Shown one piece after another: positions 38,301 through 50,152 of a DNA stretch of 64,000 nt; position 1 is the stretch's first letter, and every line of letters starts with the position of its first letter. The position numbers were made by a program, and so were the translations under genes. The notes below the pieces were generated by a model. It was not told the origin of the DNA. It searched no databases and was given only the letters and a program-made list of their open reading frames with translations. The DNA is taken from NCBI GenBank assembly GCA_003993805.1, contig RSEF01000002.1, forward strand, positions 9,492,667-9,556,666, in the 5' to 3' direction. Source of the stretch: Himantopus leucocephalus (Eukaryota; Chordata; Aves; Charadriiformes; Recurvirostridae).

Positions 38301-39425
38301 CAAGTCCTTGCTCATCACTGCACTTAATTGCAGTGGTTATATCAAAGCCATATAAAATTTAATCATCAACCACAAGTAAGACTTTGCTTCACATGTGTGC
38401 TTGCTTCCCTGTTTTTCCACCTGTTTAAATGAAAGATTCTTGGAATATCACAATATGTAAATATTGTTTATGATGCAAAAATATGCTCTTTCATCTCCTC
38501 GCTGCTTTGATGTCGTGATATATAAAGCTTTTAGTGCCACCACCTACCTGACACACAAAGGTCTTATCTGATTCATAAACATGTGTGCCCAGTGCAAACA
38601 GGCTGTATCCAATAGACGATTTTTCTTTTCCTTGTAATGTTTTTTTAACAGTCAGAAAGAGAAAGAAAGTGTAAATGACAGAATCACTCAGGTGAAAAGA
38701 ATATTTTAAGCATCAGGTAAAGATAAGCCTATTATGACAGAATAAAAAAGATGTAGGTCAAAACTGATCCTAAGAGGTTAGTTATATATATAGGCATCTC
38801 GTAAAATGCATTTTAAAAGCTGAAACTTTTTTTAAAGAGTTTTGATCCGAGTGGGAAATAAGCAGCAAGATCAGGTGACCTTCTAAGAAATGCAAACATA
38901 CCTAATTAGCAAGAGAAGAAAGAGAAATGCAGGAAGTAAGGGCAAAGCTGGAAACAGGACAGATGAAGCTACGAAGGGAATAAGGTGTAGGCAATATTTA
39001 AAATTCGTGGTTCATTCGTAACAATTTTAAAGGAAAAGGTGCTGTTTATTGTTTAGCATACGGTTTACTATATGGTATAAATAGTTATTTTTACATGAAT
39101 CCATTTCTGATAAAAACACTGAGTTGGAGCCTCAGTCTGACAGAGCTTGAATTCTGCGGAGGTGCTGTCTCCAGCTGAAAACATGACGCACACTTCGGGA
39201 GAGGCACGTCTGCTTGCCAGCAACGGTCCTCAGGGCTTTTTAGGGCAAATTCAGTTTCCAGATCCTCAGGGATCCCAAAGGCTGTCCTTGCTGTGCACGT
39301 GGAATGGTCAGGACTCATGGCTCGTACACCAATGGCTATGGCAGGCTAGCACAGCTCAGATTGGTGGCAACTATCCGAGAGCAGAATTTGGCCTTTTAAT
39401 GTCAGATGAACTGCAGGAACTTCAA

Positions 39426-39426
39426 N
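39426..39426. other. Single unresolved base (N)
   Basis: One N between normal sequence. Unlike the N at 13227, no duplicated flank is visible here, so it may be a low-quality base rather than a misjoin. Confidence 0.95.
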
Positions 39427-39502
39427 CCAGCAGCATCCATGAAGGAGCAGCTGCAGCCCATCTGGTTTTAATTTGAGGAACCTCTTTTCACCAGCATTAG
39501 TG

Positions 39503-39519
39503 CCCCCCCCCCCCCCCCC
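39503..39519. repeat. Poly-C run (17 C) followed by T9
   Basis: Seventeen C then A then nine T. On the minus strand this is a long G-run that could form G-quadruplex structure; such tracts also cause sequencing dropouts, so the length is uncertain. Confidence 0.9.
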
Positions 39520-41860
39520 ATTTTTTTTTCAAGTTTCCAGGAGCACCCTGGGAAATCCTTTCGTGTTCTTTATTTCTATCTAAGCCCTGGGTTGCTTTGA
39601 ACAGCAGAGGTAATTGTACCGGTGAAATTCAGAGATTTGAAGGGATCAAACTTGAAAGCCTTTGACTGAAAGTGCAAGCTCCAACTGGAATCCTGTCAGG
39701 TGCTGCCAGACGGGACGTGGCGGGATGCTGCAGCAAAGGAATCCCTGCAGCAGGGACAACCTGAACGTACAGCTCCCTAGCACAGCCTCAGATGCCAGCA
39801 AGAGCATAACTCTGCATTTGCAGCCTCACAACGAGACTATAAAGCTTTCCAATCTATAAATTGATGCACATGATTATGTGACTTGACTAAGGGTATCTAT
39901 GGGAGTCTGTGGCAGAGGATGAAGAACACCCTACACACCCCCCGACCCGGTCTGTTTTTTGGCATGTTCTGGTAGCCTTTCTCTGAGCATCACAGCGGAG
40001 CAGCCAAATGGGTATGACCTGCAGGTCCACATCTTTTTGAGAGCTATATGTTCCTTTGGGTAGAAAATCCTAGGGGATTCAATAAAACAAGAAACAAGAA
40101 GGAACTGGTAGATATATGCAATAGAAGTCTGTAGACAATTTCAGAAACCAATAGAATTTAAGAAAGGAGGTTGTTACCATGCACAAGTTCTGTAACAGGG
40201 TTATACATTTTTCAAATTTTACATGACAGCCAAAACACTCCAGATGTGTTCCCTTCCTCTGCCAGGATTCCTAGATCTTCCCTTCGAGCGCAGGTGAAGC
40301 TCCTTATGTTCGAAGGCAGGGCTGGGTATGTTCTGTTTCCATTTTCCACACCCTTCTCATGCCGTATCTGAATATCATCACTGCTGCAATCCAGGAATAC
40401 AGGAAACATGAGGAAACATCAGAGCTGTTTGGATTTTCCAGATTCTGAATGCATTTTTGTCACTGTTCCTTTGGAACAGAAGCAGGAAAAAGAAGTAATG
40501 AAATAATTGTTCTTCCCCACTGGATTTCAAACAACTGCAGATCTAAAAAGAAATACAAAATATATTTATTTTCTCTTCAATTTAAATATTTGTCTTGGCC
40601 AAGAAAATCTATTTCAGTAATCACATACTGTGTCAACACCATCTGTCTTCTTGTGATAATAGATATCACAATGGATAGTAAAAGTTTATTTCTGATAGTA
40701 AAGAGTCTGAGAGAAGTCTTTTTTATTGTATTCTATTGTGTTTTTTCCTATCGTAAGGCTACTTGTTTACAGAGTGATGTTTCACTTCAAGTTTCTCAGC
40801 TGATGTTCCCTCTCTTCACACTGGAGACTGCTTCAGTTTCTGAATTATGGTCTACCGATGCCTGGTGACCACTCTGCTGAGAACACAACACGGTATAGAC
40901 GCTGGTGATCTTTTTTGGTCTGCGTTTTTTTGCTTCTTAACTGGTGAGTGAAAGTCACTTCCCTGCTCAATTTCCTAAACAGCACCATGGTTCTTGGTGC
41001 TGATCTTCCAGTTTACGTCTAAGAGGCAGAGGTGTGAATGCAAACACCCCTAAGTGATTCAGACCAAATCCATGTCGGTTCTTCCATCTCCAGCCCTCTC
41101 ACATGAGAAGAGCCTTTGGTCCTTTCTCCCTTAGTATTCAACAAGAAGGATATGGCTTTGGGGCTAAGGATCAGTGTTCCTCACTAACTATTGTTGCCAT
41201 CCACCTGTCTTCCAACTTATCCATTTCAGCCAGTGTTTGTGAGGAAGAGGTGTAAAACCTTGGCCAGCACACTTGAACTATGGTAGGAAACAGCACAGCG
41301 AACTCTCCTCTAACCGTTCTGAGTGCTGGTGAGATAAGTGAAGCTGCAGCCTTGGAAACAAAAAGTTCAAGGACCGCCATCTCCCAGCTTTGTCAATGTC
41401 AGCCTCTTGGTGTCCAAACGGCTGGTGCCAGTCGAGTCTATGCGAGCCTGGTAGGAAAAGAGAAACTTGTCAAAGTACGTTTTTGTGCTCTATAACTGGG
41501 GTACCTAATTTCCAGCTATGAGGCAAAGTGTAAGCATCCAGCCCATGGTCATTTTTCAGGGGTACAGGCTGGCTGGACTGCCGTGACAATGATACATCCT
41601 CTTACTCGCTATTTACCTTGGCGGCTATTTGCTCCCCTTGGTCTGCACCCAGCTCTTGTGTAGGGGCAGCGCCGCACGTTGCTTCGTGGTGTGGGTTATG
41701 GATGGTTCCTACCTGAGCGGCTCCTGTGCCAGAAAAGGCAAGCTCTGCAGTCTGAGAAATCCTTTTCTATCCAGGGTACAATAAAACCTATTCAGACTAC
41801 TCACTTTCCTGATATAATTAACCATATAATTATGGAATTAAGACTCTTTGCAGAGCACAT

Positions 41861-41902
41861 ATTATTATTAATGATAATTTGTACTACAGCAGCGCCTAGA
41901 GG
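41861..41902. repeat. Old dispersed-repeat fragment (attattatt...gcgcctagagg type)
   Basis: attattatt and ttgtactacagcagcgccta occur in the order and spacing of a motif I recall as very common in turtle and crocodile DNA (a TA-rich stretch, then tattacagtagcgcctagg). I cannot name its class with certainty. It is a short, decayed relic. Confidence 0.4.
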
Positions 41903-42067
41903 AAGGGATGCCTCGTATAAGGTACATAGAAAAAATATACTTAACTGAAGTTCATTTTCAGATTCAGCTACAATTTGGCTCAGCCAGACGTGCAAAGATT
42001 AGGAGTAAGGAGCAGAAAACGCTAGCACAACGGTGCGAAGTCGGGCTTTGAAAAGAGAAAGGAATGG

Positions 42068-42157
42068 CTGAGGATCACAGAACCTGATCTATGGTAGAAC
42101 CAGGAGTTGTACATACACCTCCTGAATGGCACTGTGGTGTACTAACCACAATATTCC
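42068..42157 (-). repeat. MIR-like or related ancient SINE remnant
   Basis: The plus strand carries gaggatcacagaacctg, then atggtagaaccaggagttgt, then acctcct and a gtactaaccaca block. These follow, in order, the reverse complement of an ancient tRNA-SINE core (aaggtcacacag, ggcagagccaggaattgaac, ccctaaccac). Four ordered blocks across 90 bp make chance unlikely, but the subfamily is uncertain. Confidence 0.5.
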
Positions 42158-42368
42158 CTGTACTGCCCTGTTGTCATTTTGCTGTGTAAAATAATGCTCA
42201 GTTCCTGACCGCGTAGACAGCACACTGACCCATCATGTTCTGGGGAAATTCTGCCACGCAGAAAAGAAATGTTCAGATGCCTAAAGAACAGTAAAAGCAA
42301 AGCCCTTATGGCCTTTCATCCTGCCAAGATTAAAACGGTAACTTACTTTTCTACATTTCTGAAATTCT

Positions 42369-42420
42369 AGTGACATTAGGTAATGTCACTGCTAACGTCA
42401 ACGTACCAAGACACCTTGGT
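42369..42420. repeat. Two adjacent perfect short-loop hairpins
   Basis: First stem: agtgacatt (42369-42377), loop aggt, aatgtcact (42382-42390), nine perfect pairs. Second stem: accaag (42405-42410), loop acac, cttggt (42415-42420), six perfect pairs. They are separated by 14 bp. Four-base loops and perfect arms side by side are unusual, but no known RNA family is recognised. Confidence 0.55.
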
Positions 42421-44202
42421 GCCAACTGCACAGCCAGGACTGGTATTGCAAAGAAACTAATGATGTGCTGCAGTCTCAGAGGGATCAATGCTGTCAGGCA
42501 CTTGTGAAGGACAAGGAATAATTTGTACTTTTCATTTGAGCCTTTCGTTCGCTTGCAAAAGGCTGCCTGACTGGAATGAGATGCACACCATGAGCTCAAC
42601 AGTTCTTTCAAATTCCAAACATACTTCACTAACTCCACTTATTATGAAAAACATGATTTTTATCACTCAAGAGCACTAACAAATCAACAGAGAAGAATGT
42701 AAGAAAATTCTACTGCTGAGATCCTGGCCCTGTTCTTCCTAGGAAGTTAAAATGAAACTATTCTGAGCAGAGCAGAGATGCTTAACAGTCCTTGTATGCT
42801 CATAAAGAAAATATATTTTGTTTGTCATTTAGTTCAAAAGAGTAGGACGATTTTGATTGATTTTTGAGATATAACACTAATCTCTGCCTTTGCACCTAAT
42901 TGTTGTGACCATTGGGTGCTACATTACTAGCGGAAAATGGTAGGAATTTCACAGTTTTAAATCTTTATCAATTTCTATGAAATAATTAAATAGAGAGGGG
43001 ACAAACTTTAAAATAATTTTGGCTGTTGCACTATGCCTCCAGTTTCCTTCCTTGAAAAAGGGCAACTGGTAGAGTCATTATCTTCAAATCCTGAACATCG
43101 AACGGAGTCACCATTCACTCACACTCTTCACCATGAATTAACCTGTAGGCAGAAATATAGTAACTTATCATCTAACTAAAGGGAATGAACAAAACCAATT
43201 CTGTATTCTGTGTTTTCCTTTCACCTGACAAGTTTATTTGGTTTATTCGATATTCATGCTTTTCAGGTATGATGCTTTTCAGTGGCTCTGATTTTTTTTG
43301 TTCAATTCATAAGAACCTGGTATCCCCCAATCCAGTAGCACTCAGTATTTCTTTAGTACACTTGAGATGTTGGCACATTGCACTTGGATTCAATTTTAAA
43401 TTCCATTTTCCATTGAAACAATGTCATTGGATTATACCTTTGCAGGTGATAAGGTGACCAAAAAAACCCAATATTTTTTTTGTTAGATTAATGATCTAAG
43501 GTCACCCTGCCACAGGAAGGTTTGAGGGCATTCAGAAACATGAATCACCTCAGTCTTTTGAAAATTACAATAATATTTTTACTTCTTACCTTACTGGGAT
43601 AGCAGTGGAAGATGTGTTTTCAGAAGACATATTTGTACACCTGACTTCCATTCTCATTTGTCATCACTACAGACAAGTTTCCGATAACTGCGCTTGCGCA
43701 CCACCAGTGAAAGAGATCATCAGCGGCTGCACTTGTCACAAGTGACTGCTCAGTCCTAGCCAATGTCAATGCAGAGGAGTGTACATTTTTTCACAGACAG
43801 AAGTATATAATTTTAAAAAGGGTCATTTAACTTGGCCTATAAAGAGGATATAACTTTTCACCTTCTTTGAGGACTTTCTCTGCCCAAGAATGGCAGGGCA
43901 AAAATGGGTGTTAGTTTCATGGCTAGGGCAGTGTTGGCTCTTTGGAAAGTTTTGCCCTCTGCGATCACTGTGGTTCCTTTTAATCATTTTTATTTATTTT
44001 GTGAGGTATTTAGAAAAATTTTGCAGGTAGACCACACATAAATAAAACATACTTGTTTTAAAACTATTTGGAGTAGGAGAGATTAGGTGGTGACTGAGTA
44101 TTCTTAGAGAATGAATTTATCTCTGAAACTCTTCACGTATGGGTTACTGCATTTAACCTGCAACTCTGCCAACTCCATGGCACCCCAGGAGCTGCCCAGG
44201 GT

Positions 44203-44254
44203 GCGTTATCGCAGCGCTGGTGGGGACGCACTGGATAACGGCGCAGGTGCACGC
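44203..44254. promoter_or_regulatory. CpG-dense patch
   Basis: Eight CpG dinucleotides in about 52 bp, in a window otherwise strongly CpG-depleted. cgttatc and gataacg also form a 7-bp inverted repeat around 24 bp of this patch. It is far too short for a classic CpG island and I see no core promoter or exon beside it. It may be an unmethylated regulatory spot or GC-biased chance. Confidence 0.25.
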
Positions 44255-44513
44255 GCTGCTTGTGGCAGCCACTCCCCCGGAGCTGCAGCTCCCCTGCCAG
44301 AAACACCGCTTTTAACGGGATCGATAAATCATGTCAGCCTCCTAAATGCAGTTTTTCAAAAGGGTGAAATCATGATTTGTGTTCTGGATATTTATCTTGC
44401 TCTTCCTGATGCTTTCCCCAAGCCTCTCCTTGAAGGGGAGTAGAAGGTGGCAAATGATTTTTGCCATAATTAGAACTAATTGACTGCTAAAGGGGTTTTG
44501 GACTTGTGTCAGG

Positions 44514-44760
44514 TCTAATCCTGCACTGCTGAGAATTAGTGGGACTGAGCCTGACCGCAGTGACACCAATATAAATCAGAATAACTGTGCCGGTTTTGAG
44601 AGCTGACTCTGACCCCTGTGATGGCTGTGCCACAGGCTGAGCTGGAAAAAGCGTTAAGCCGTAGTGAGCTGATGCTGGAAGGAGTTAAACACCTACAGCT
44701 CGTCGTGACTGCAACAGGGTGTGAGCTCTCAGCACCTCCCAGGATCAGGCCCCGCGAGCA
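44514..44760. repeat. Possible cluster of old amniote repeat fragments
   Basis: aatcctgcactgctgagaat followed by tagtgggactgagcctga loosely resembles the palindromic MITE-like motif, and ctctcagcacctcccaggat followed by caggcccc resembles another common reptilian repeat end (gctcagcacctctgaaaatcaggcc). Both matches come from memory and are degenerate. Confidence 0.25.
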
Positions 44761-44844
44761 GGCTGGTGATTTCCTATCCTGAAGCCCGGGGTTAGAGAAG
44801 CGAAGCAAAGTGATGGAGATGGGAAGAGGATGCTGACGCCCAGG

Positions 44845-44882
44845 CTGGTTCCTTGCTGGTTCCTTGCCCAGGCTGGTTCCTG
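44845..44882. repeat. CTGGTTCCTTG minisatellite, three units
   Basis: ctggttccttg at 44845-44855 and 44856-44866, then ctggttcctg at 44873-44882 after a 6-bp spacer. A short local duplication. Confidence 0.75.
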
Positions 44883-46200
44883 GCCTCTGCACACTGACCG
44901 ACGTCCTGGAGGTGACGAGGGCTCCTGAGTCCACTCCTCAAGCCAACGGCACCCAGTGATCCTTGACAAGCCGGACGGTCACCTCTTTGTGCCCCTCTGC
45001 AACTGAACAGCCGACGTGAGCTTTGAAGGCACCCTCTACGCTCTGCAAAGCGGAGACGTGGCCTCTGCCGTCCCCCCGGCTGGGCTGAGCCCTCTGAAGT
45101 TTGCAGAGAAACATGCTGCGTCAGGCACAACCAGGCTGGCCCCACATAAAGTCAATACTTGTATGAAAACAAATAAAATCTTAGAGTACGAGGCAGAGGC
45201 TAAAGAATGCCTTCACCTCTTTCCTTCAAGCAACTATTTTGTTAACTTGAAAGACTGCACGGGTGATCTTACCCCATTCTTTCTCTACAGGTCAAATACT
45301 TGTCATAGGAGACACCCTAGTTAATATTAAACTAAAAATTAATAGATTAGATAACTATTACATGCTTTTAGTGCCAATTAATTTAATAGCTGTTTTGGTT
45401 TTTTTTTTTTTAACAAGGTAGGTGAATATAGAAGCACAGTTTACTGTGCCTGTGTGAGCTCTCAGATAGGTCTTTTGTGTTACAATTACCACCAATTGAT
45501 TGGGCTGACACATGTAATCCCCTTTGGATCGCCCGGCGATATGATGTCAGTAAGAAGTCCTTCAAACAGGGCTATTAAAAAGCACATTAAACATGTCCTT
45601 ATTGTAAGCTTTATGGTAGCTTATGTTAGAATAACAGTGATACAGTGGTATTTGTTTGAAAATGAAAGGATTATATGGTCTTTGTAAAATGAGGAATTTA
45701 GTATTGGGGAGGGGCAGTGGGATGGTGATTTATTTTTTGTTTATGTTCCTCTGAATCCTTTGATATGTCAACTTCTGTCACTAACCATTAGGCCACTTGT
45801 AATTTCTTGTATCAACGAAGATGAAATACATACTGCCTCAAATAATTTATGTCAAACATTGAAGGGCATAGATGGCAGTGCTTATTGTGAGATTATAATG
45901 AGAATTGAATTGGGGTCTTCAGAAATCCATAGGTAATTTATTGTTAAAGAGCAGGCATGAATCATTCTAGCCTTTAATTGTCGTGTGGAAGTGCTTCGCT
46001 TTCAGCTTGTGCTGGAAACAAATTGCGAAAACGAGTGATACCTCAGAACAGAGGTTTCACCATGACCCTTGGTACTTACTAATATTGCTTCCAGAGTGCC
46101 ATGCCTCCTCTGGGGTCAGATTCTGGCGTGGAAGTGAAAGGGATGCTTTAAAACTTGTATTGTTTTTCGTGAAGAAGAAACCCACAAAGAGTAGTAGCTT

Positions 46201-46224
46201 ATACATACATATATATATATATAT
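46201..46224. repeat. AT dinucleotide microsatellite
   Basis: Two atac-type units followed by about nine AT units. Confidence 0.88.
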
Positions 46225-47018
46225 CCCTTACAAGTATGGGATGAGAGTGGATAAGATTTGTGGTATTTACAAAACTGCACAATAAAGGACAGCAGAGGAT
46301 TTTACAGCATGATTTAACAGTGTCAACTCTGAAATGAAATGAAGCCATTCCGGAGATTTGTTTGTAAGGCACCACCTTCCTCATCGTTCCTTTTTGCTCT
46401 GCTCATTTTATCTTAAAATGCCAAGGTAACACTCTGAAATGGTTCACCAACTGCTGTGCATGTGTTACATAGACGTGCTTTGTGAGCTAACAGAGAAATT
46501 TCACTGTTAGCCTGAATCTAGTTGTAGAATATGTTCTTCAGAAAATCAAAGCTACCAGAAAATTGATATAAATTATTTGCAAGGTCTGGTTTTCCTTCTG
46601 CTTTAATATCATGTAATCAAAGGACAGATTACTCAAAATTGCTCATCTTGAGTACTTCAGTGTAGTCATCGCAGCACTCCTCTTGTGACTACTTCGCAAT
46701 TTGTCATAATGCAAGAATTAGAGGGTATGCAGTGAAACTGTGAAGCAGCAAGTGTAAGACATACAAAAAGAAGGGTTCTTTTTGTAGGAAGCGTGATTAA
46801 ATTTTGGTACACCTTGACACTGAAATTTGTGGAAGCTGAAAGTATAAATTATAAGGCAATTTAATAAATTAGTGAAGAATAGATTCTCTGATGACTATTA
46901 AGCATGATGGCCTTGATACAATCACCATTTCAGGTAGAAGATAAGCCAGAACGCTTAGGAGGATGGATTATGCTGGGGAAGAACTCTGTATTTGATCTAT
47001 CTGTACAGTCTTTCCCTA

Positions 47019-47085
47019 TTGGCCACCATCAGAAGCAGGATATTGGGCTAGACTGGCTTTATACTGTATGGCTACTCTTATGTCC
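47019..47085 (+). mobile_element. Old CR1-type LINE/SINE 3' tail
   Basis: Blocks gaagcaggatattgggctag, then actggctttatactgtatgg, then ctactcttatgtcc match a 3' end I remember from reptilian CR1-related elements (gaagcaggatactgggctag, atggacc...cagtatggc, attcttatgttc). The TTCTTATG-like end would correspond to the CR1 terminal octamer in another subfamily. Sense orientation, 5' part unrecognisable. The class assignment is by recall. Confidence 0.45.
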
Positions 47086-48115
47086 CATTTGATACCACAG
47101 AAAACTCATAAAGATTTGTTATTATGAATAACGAGGTGTGTCTTTCTGTGCTTAGTAGTAATAATAAAATACCACATCATTGTACAATGCTTGGTATGTT
47201 ACATAACGCTGTGTATTACCTAAATGCTGTGCTTCAGGTGCACTCTGTGCTTAAGATCCTCTGCTCTGAGAACGCTCTGGCCCTGAATATGGTAGATGGG
47301 GACTGTCTGGAGATTGGCTTTGGAAGTGAAATCTGGTGTGGGTTTGAGACAAATGCTGACTGCTGCAACGTACTGATGGCTGTTGGAGTTGACAGAGTGG
47401 TTTTGTTATGTGTCACCTAGATTCCCTTCAAAGATGAACCTGAACAAGTGCCTCCAACGTGCACCAATCCCTAATGAGGACATAAAGATCCAAACCAAGG
47501 ATTGATCTTTCAGACAGCTTCAAGCCACCTGCATGGTGGAGTTCAGATCAGAAGATCAGGCTGCACCTTCTTCAAGGCAAAATTCCTAGACCACATGTAT
47601 GGCATAGACAGAGAGACCCAGCACCAACTGTTATCACACACTGATTCATTCCTAAGAGTTCATATTAAATTATTTGCTAAATCACACATAGCGGAACAAG
47701 CTCATCAGTTGCTTAAATCCAAAAATGAGACCCCAAGAACATTGCAGTGCTACTACCTAAAGATTCAAGCCATCTAAAGATCTGCTTCAGGGCATATCAG
47801 AAGCACCCTGGTCCTAACAATGACATCCAGCAAGACAGCTTATTTATACATGAGCACAAGTCCACCTTCACAGCAAAGCTCACCACTGGAAGACGTCCTC
47901 TCAACATGCCCACTTCATGGAGATTCATGAGCCCACCTAAAGGTAGGCACACCACACTTAAAAGGAAGAAATAGCACCAACCTTTTTACTTTAAATCTCA
48001 AGGGCTGAGAGGCTCACTTAGAGTGTGAAAAAATGTGAGGACAAATTAGTCTTTTAAGGCAGAAGTGCCTGCAAAGTCATAAAGCTGAAGAGTTGAATCA
48101 GGAAACAGGAAACAG
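47086..48115. other. Non-coding stretch, no gene seen
   Basis: Several frames of 75 to 98 codons (47124-47420, 47502-47777, 47747-47974) lie one after another on the plus strand, but they do not share a family, have no domain and lack convincing splice junctions. CpG-poor and unassigned. Confidence 0.5.
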
Positions 48116-48560
48116 TGGTTGGGAGGAAACTCTGGAGGTCTCTCATCCAACCTCCCATGAGAAGTGGGACTGCTGCCAGCTGGGGATGAGTTCAGCCATG
48201 ACTGTAATAGAGTCTTAAAAAACTCTGAGGACAGAGTTTCCACAACCTCTCTGGGCACCTGTTCCAGTGCTGCACCCCCCTCCAAGCACACTTTTTTCCT
48301 CATGTCCAACCTGAGCATGCCAAGCTGCGGTCTGTGGCCATCGCTCCTTGTGACATTGTCTAGCACCATTGAGAGAAGTTTGGCTCTGTCATTTTTGTAA
48401 CTCTCTGTCAAGTAGATGTCAACTGCTATTATATTGCCCCTTATCCTCTTTGCCAGACTAAACAAACCCAGCTCCTCTAGCCTCTCCCTCTGAGTCATGT
48501 ACTCTTGGCCCTTGACTATGTTGTAAGGCTTTCTCCAGGCTTCCCACCTCTTTTCTGAAC
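48116..48560 (-). mobile_element. Older CR1 LINE fragment
   Basis: The plus strand reads the reverse complement of CR1 throughout: ctcatccaacctccc, then cacaacctctctgggcacct with gttccagtgctgcaccccc, then ttcctcatgtccaacctgag, then agactaaacaaacccagctc and ctctagcctctccctctgag. It lacks the crisp octamer tail of the two younger copies and is more diverged, so it is older. The 5' boundary is unclear and similarity may run weakly to about 48640. Confidence 0.85.
48170..48498 (-). pseudogene. CR1 ORF2 C-terminal remnant, frame still open
   Basis: A minus-strand frame of 150 codons (48498 down to 48046) begins with RLEELGLFSLAKRIRGNIIA, the typical CR1 ORF2 text after the reverse transcriptase core, and continues through a LDMRKK block and a PREVVETLSSEFFKTLL block near the protein end. 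After that it reads non-family sequence to a stop. The first 108 codons or so are real family sequence. There is no catalytic YADD box or endonuclease domain, so it cannot be active. The open frame in such an old copy is probably luck. Confidence 0.8.
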
Positions 48561-50152
48561 TGTCCCTAAGCTCATGCTTCTACACCAGTGTGCACACAGC
48601 ACTGCCCAGAGCACGGTCGTTGAGTATTGTATGCTATTCGCACAGGTCTGTGCCACGTGAAAGCAACTCATAATCGTTAATTGGGAACGCCGGGTTTACT
48701 GGAGATTAAAAAAGCAAAAATTAGAGCTTGGAAAAGCAACTCTCTAAATCCAAAAGGAAACTGCACAGGATGCAATATTTAAGACAGTGGTGAAAATAAA
48801 GCTGACTTTTCCTGACCTTGGTAAAATGTGTTGCTATGGCTCATAATGCTCGGAGTCACCTTTACTATCACGGGCTTTATGTCCATAATACTTTACGATT
48901 TTACTCTTTAAAACACTTACCTTTTGGCAGTGCACCTAACCTACACAAGCAGCTGTTATTCCAAGAGCTGACACATTTGCTGACTGAGCCAACAGTTGCA
49001 CGACACTGATGAACTACAAAAAGGCAAAATAAGCACCTGTGGTCACTGCTCCATTTCAGCCTTGGCAAATCAATGCCTCGGGATCCTTAGCTGCCCCTCG
49101 TAGGTGGTGTTACAAAGCTCTCCTCACGCCATTATGCTTGAAGGAGCTTACGGAGGTTTACTCACTGATGTGTTAGGGGTTGCTCTTGAACATGTGCTAT
49201 TTGTAGCAGAACCTGATGTGTTTTTTTCAGTGATTAACAAATAGATCACAGTAGGCATTCACCATCCTGTAGCTATTTGTAGTGGAAATATTCTATGAAA
49301 ATCTATTCTGGGTCAATAAGTATCTTCACCGTCCTTATGTCTGCTTCACAGACATGATAACTTACCTTATTCTAATGTAATAAAGTCCCGGTTGGAAAAA
49401 AATTCCCTCTAAAGAAATAGATTGAAGGAAGTGGTAAAGATCTTCCCCATACCACCCCTTTACTGTCCTGTGTGTCAACAGCCTACCTAAATCCTCTGTA
49501 GCACCTTCCCGGGAGCAGAGGGGAAATCCCTGTGCCCATGCTGCAGTAGCAGCTGATGTCACCAGAGTGTGTATCTGTAACTAGAAGTAAGATTTTCAGG
49601 AAAATGTGATGATGGCTCAAGTGCCTACAGAGGGTTATTCATCTTCACTCTTCCTTCAAAAAGGTGAGGGTCTCATAACTAACGTGAGAAAGGGACACCT
49701 TTTACAGCCCGAAAGTCAGACCTGTCACCAGCAGATGCCCAAACTGCATTTAGCACAGACAGAAATAAAATTTTACCCCTTGAGAAAGCCCTGTGGCATT
49801 GAAAGTTGTGTTGTCCTGTGCTGCCCGTGTGTGATTCATGTGGGAATTATTCCTCCACGTCTGTCCAGGGAGAGGCAGAGGGCTGCGGTGACGCCCTGAG
49901 CTGCTGCAGCTCCCGCCAAAGCCTTGGGAGCGTGCGGCGCTGGGCTCCTCCCAGGCTCAGCCGTGTGGGAAGGGGCCAAGCGGCGCTCCTTCCAGCCCTC
50001 TGCACCAACAGAGCCTCTACAGCAGAAAGGGTGCTCTGAGGGAGGCAATTAATCTCCATGATTTAATGAAGACTGGGGAAAACAACAACAACAAAAAAAG
50101 GATAAACCCTTAATAAAGAGAACCGGAAATTATTTATAGACAGCACGGGAGT
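48561..50152. other. Non-coding stretch, no gene seen
   Basis: AT-rich with a GC-richer, somewhat CpG-containing piece at 49850-50040, where short frames appear on both strands at once (77, 70 and 70 codons). None is recognised. No transposon ends seen. Confidence 0.5.

Larger units (their letters stand above)
32337..41860. other. Non-coding stretch, no gene seen
   Basis: No recognised transposon and no supported gene. Overlapping 165- and 168-codon frames on opposite strands at 35738-36361 come from a C/T-rich piece and show no domain. An octamer-like atgcaaat occurs near 32450 but is isolated. The AT-rich block 37461-39100 holds many homeodomain-type TAAT cores and small palindromes and has no detectable repeats. 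A single N (39426) and a C17 tract (39503) mark poorly assembled points. Confidence 0.5.
42158..44513. other. Non-coding stretch with two adjacent hairpins and a CpG patch
   Basis: Contains the hairpin pair at 42369-42420 and the CpG-dense patch at 44203-44254, listed separately. Open frames of up to 110 codons have no recognisable content. I see no gene. Confidence 0.5.
44761..47018. other. Non-coding stretch, no gene seen
   Basis: The first 400 bp are GC-richer and give overlapping open frames of 74 to 132 codons on both strands, which is what composition produces; none has a domain. The remainder is AT-rich, with an AT microsatellite at 46201-46224 and a small minisatellite at 44845-44882. 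Confidence 0.5.
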
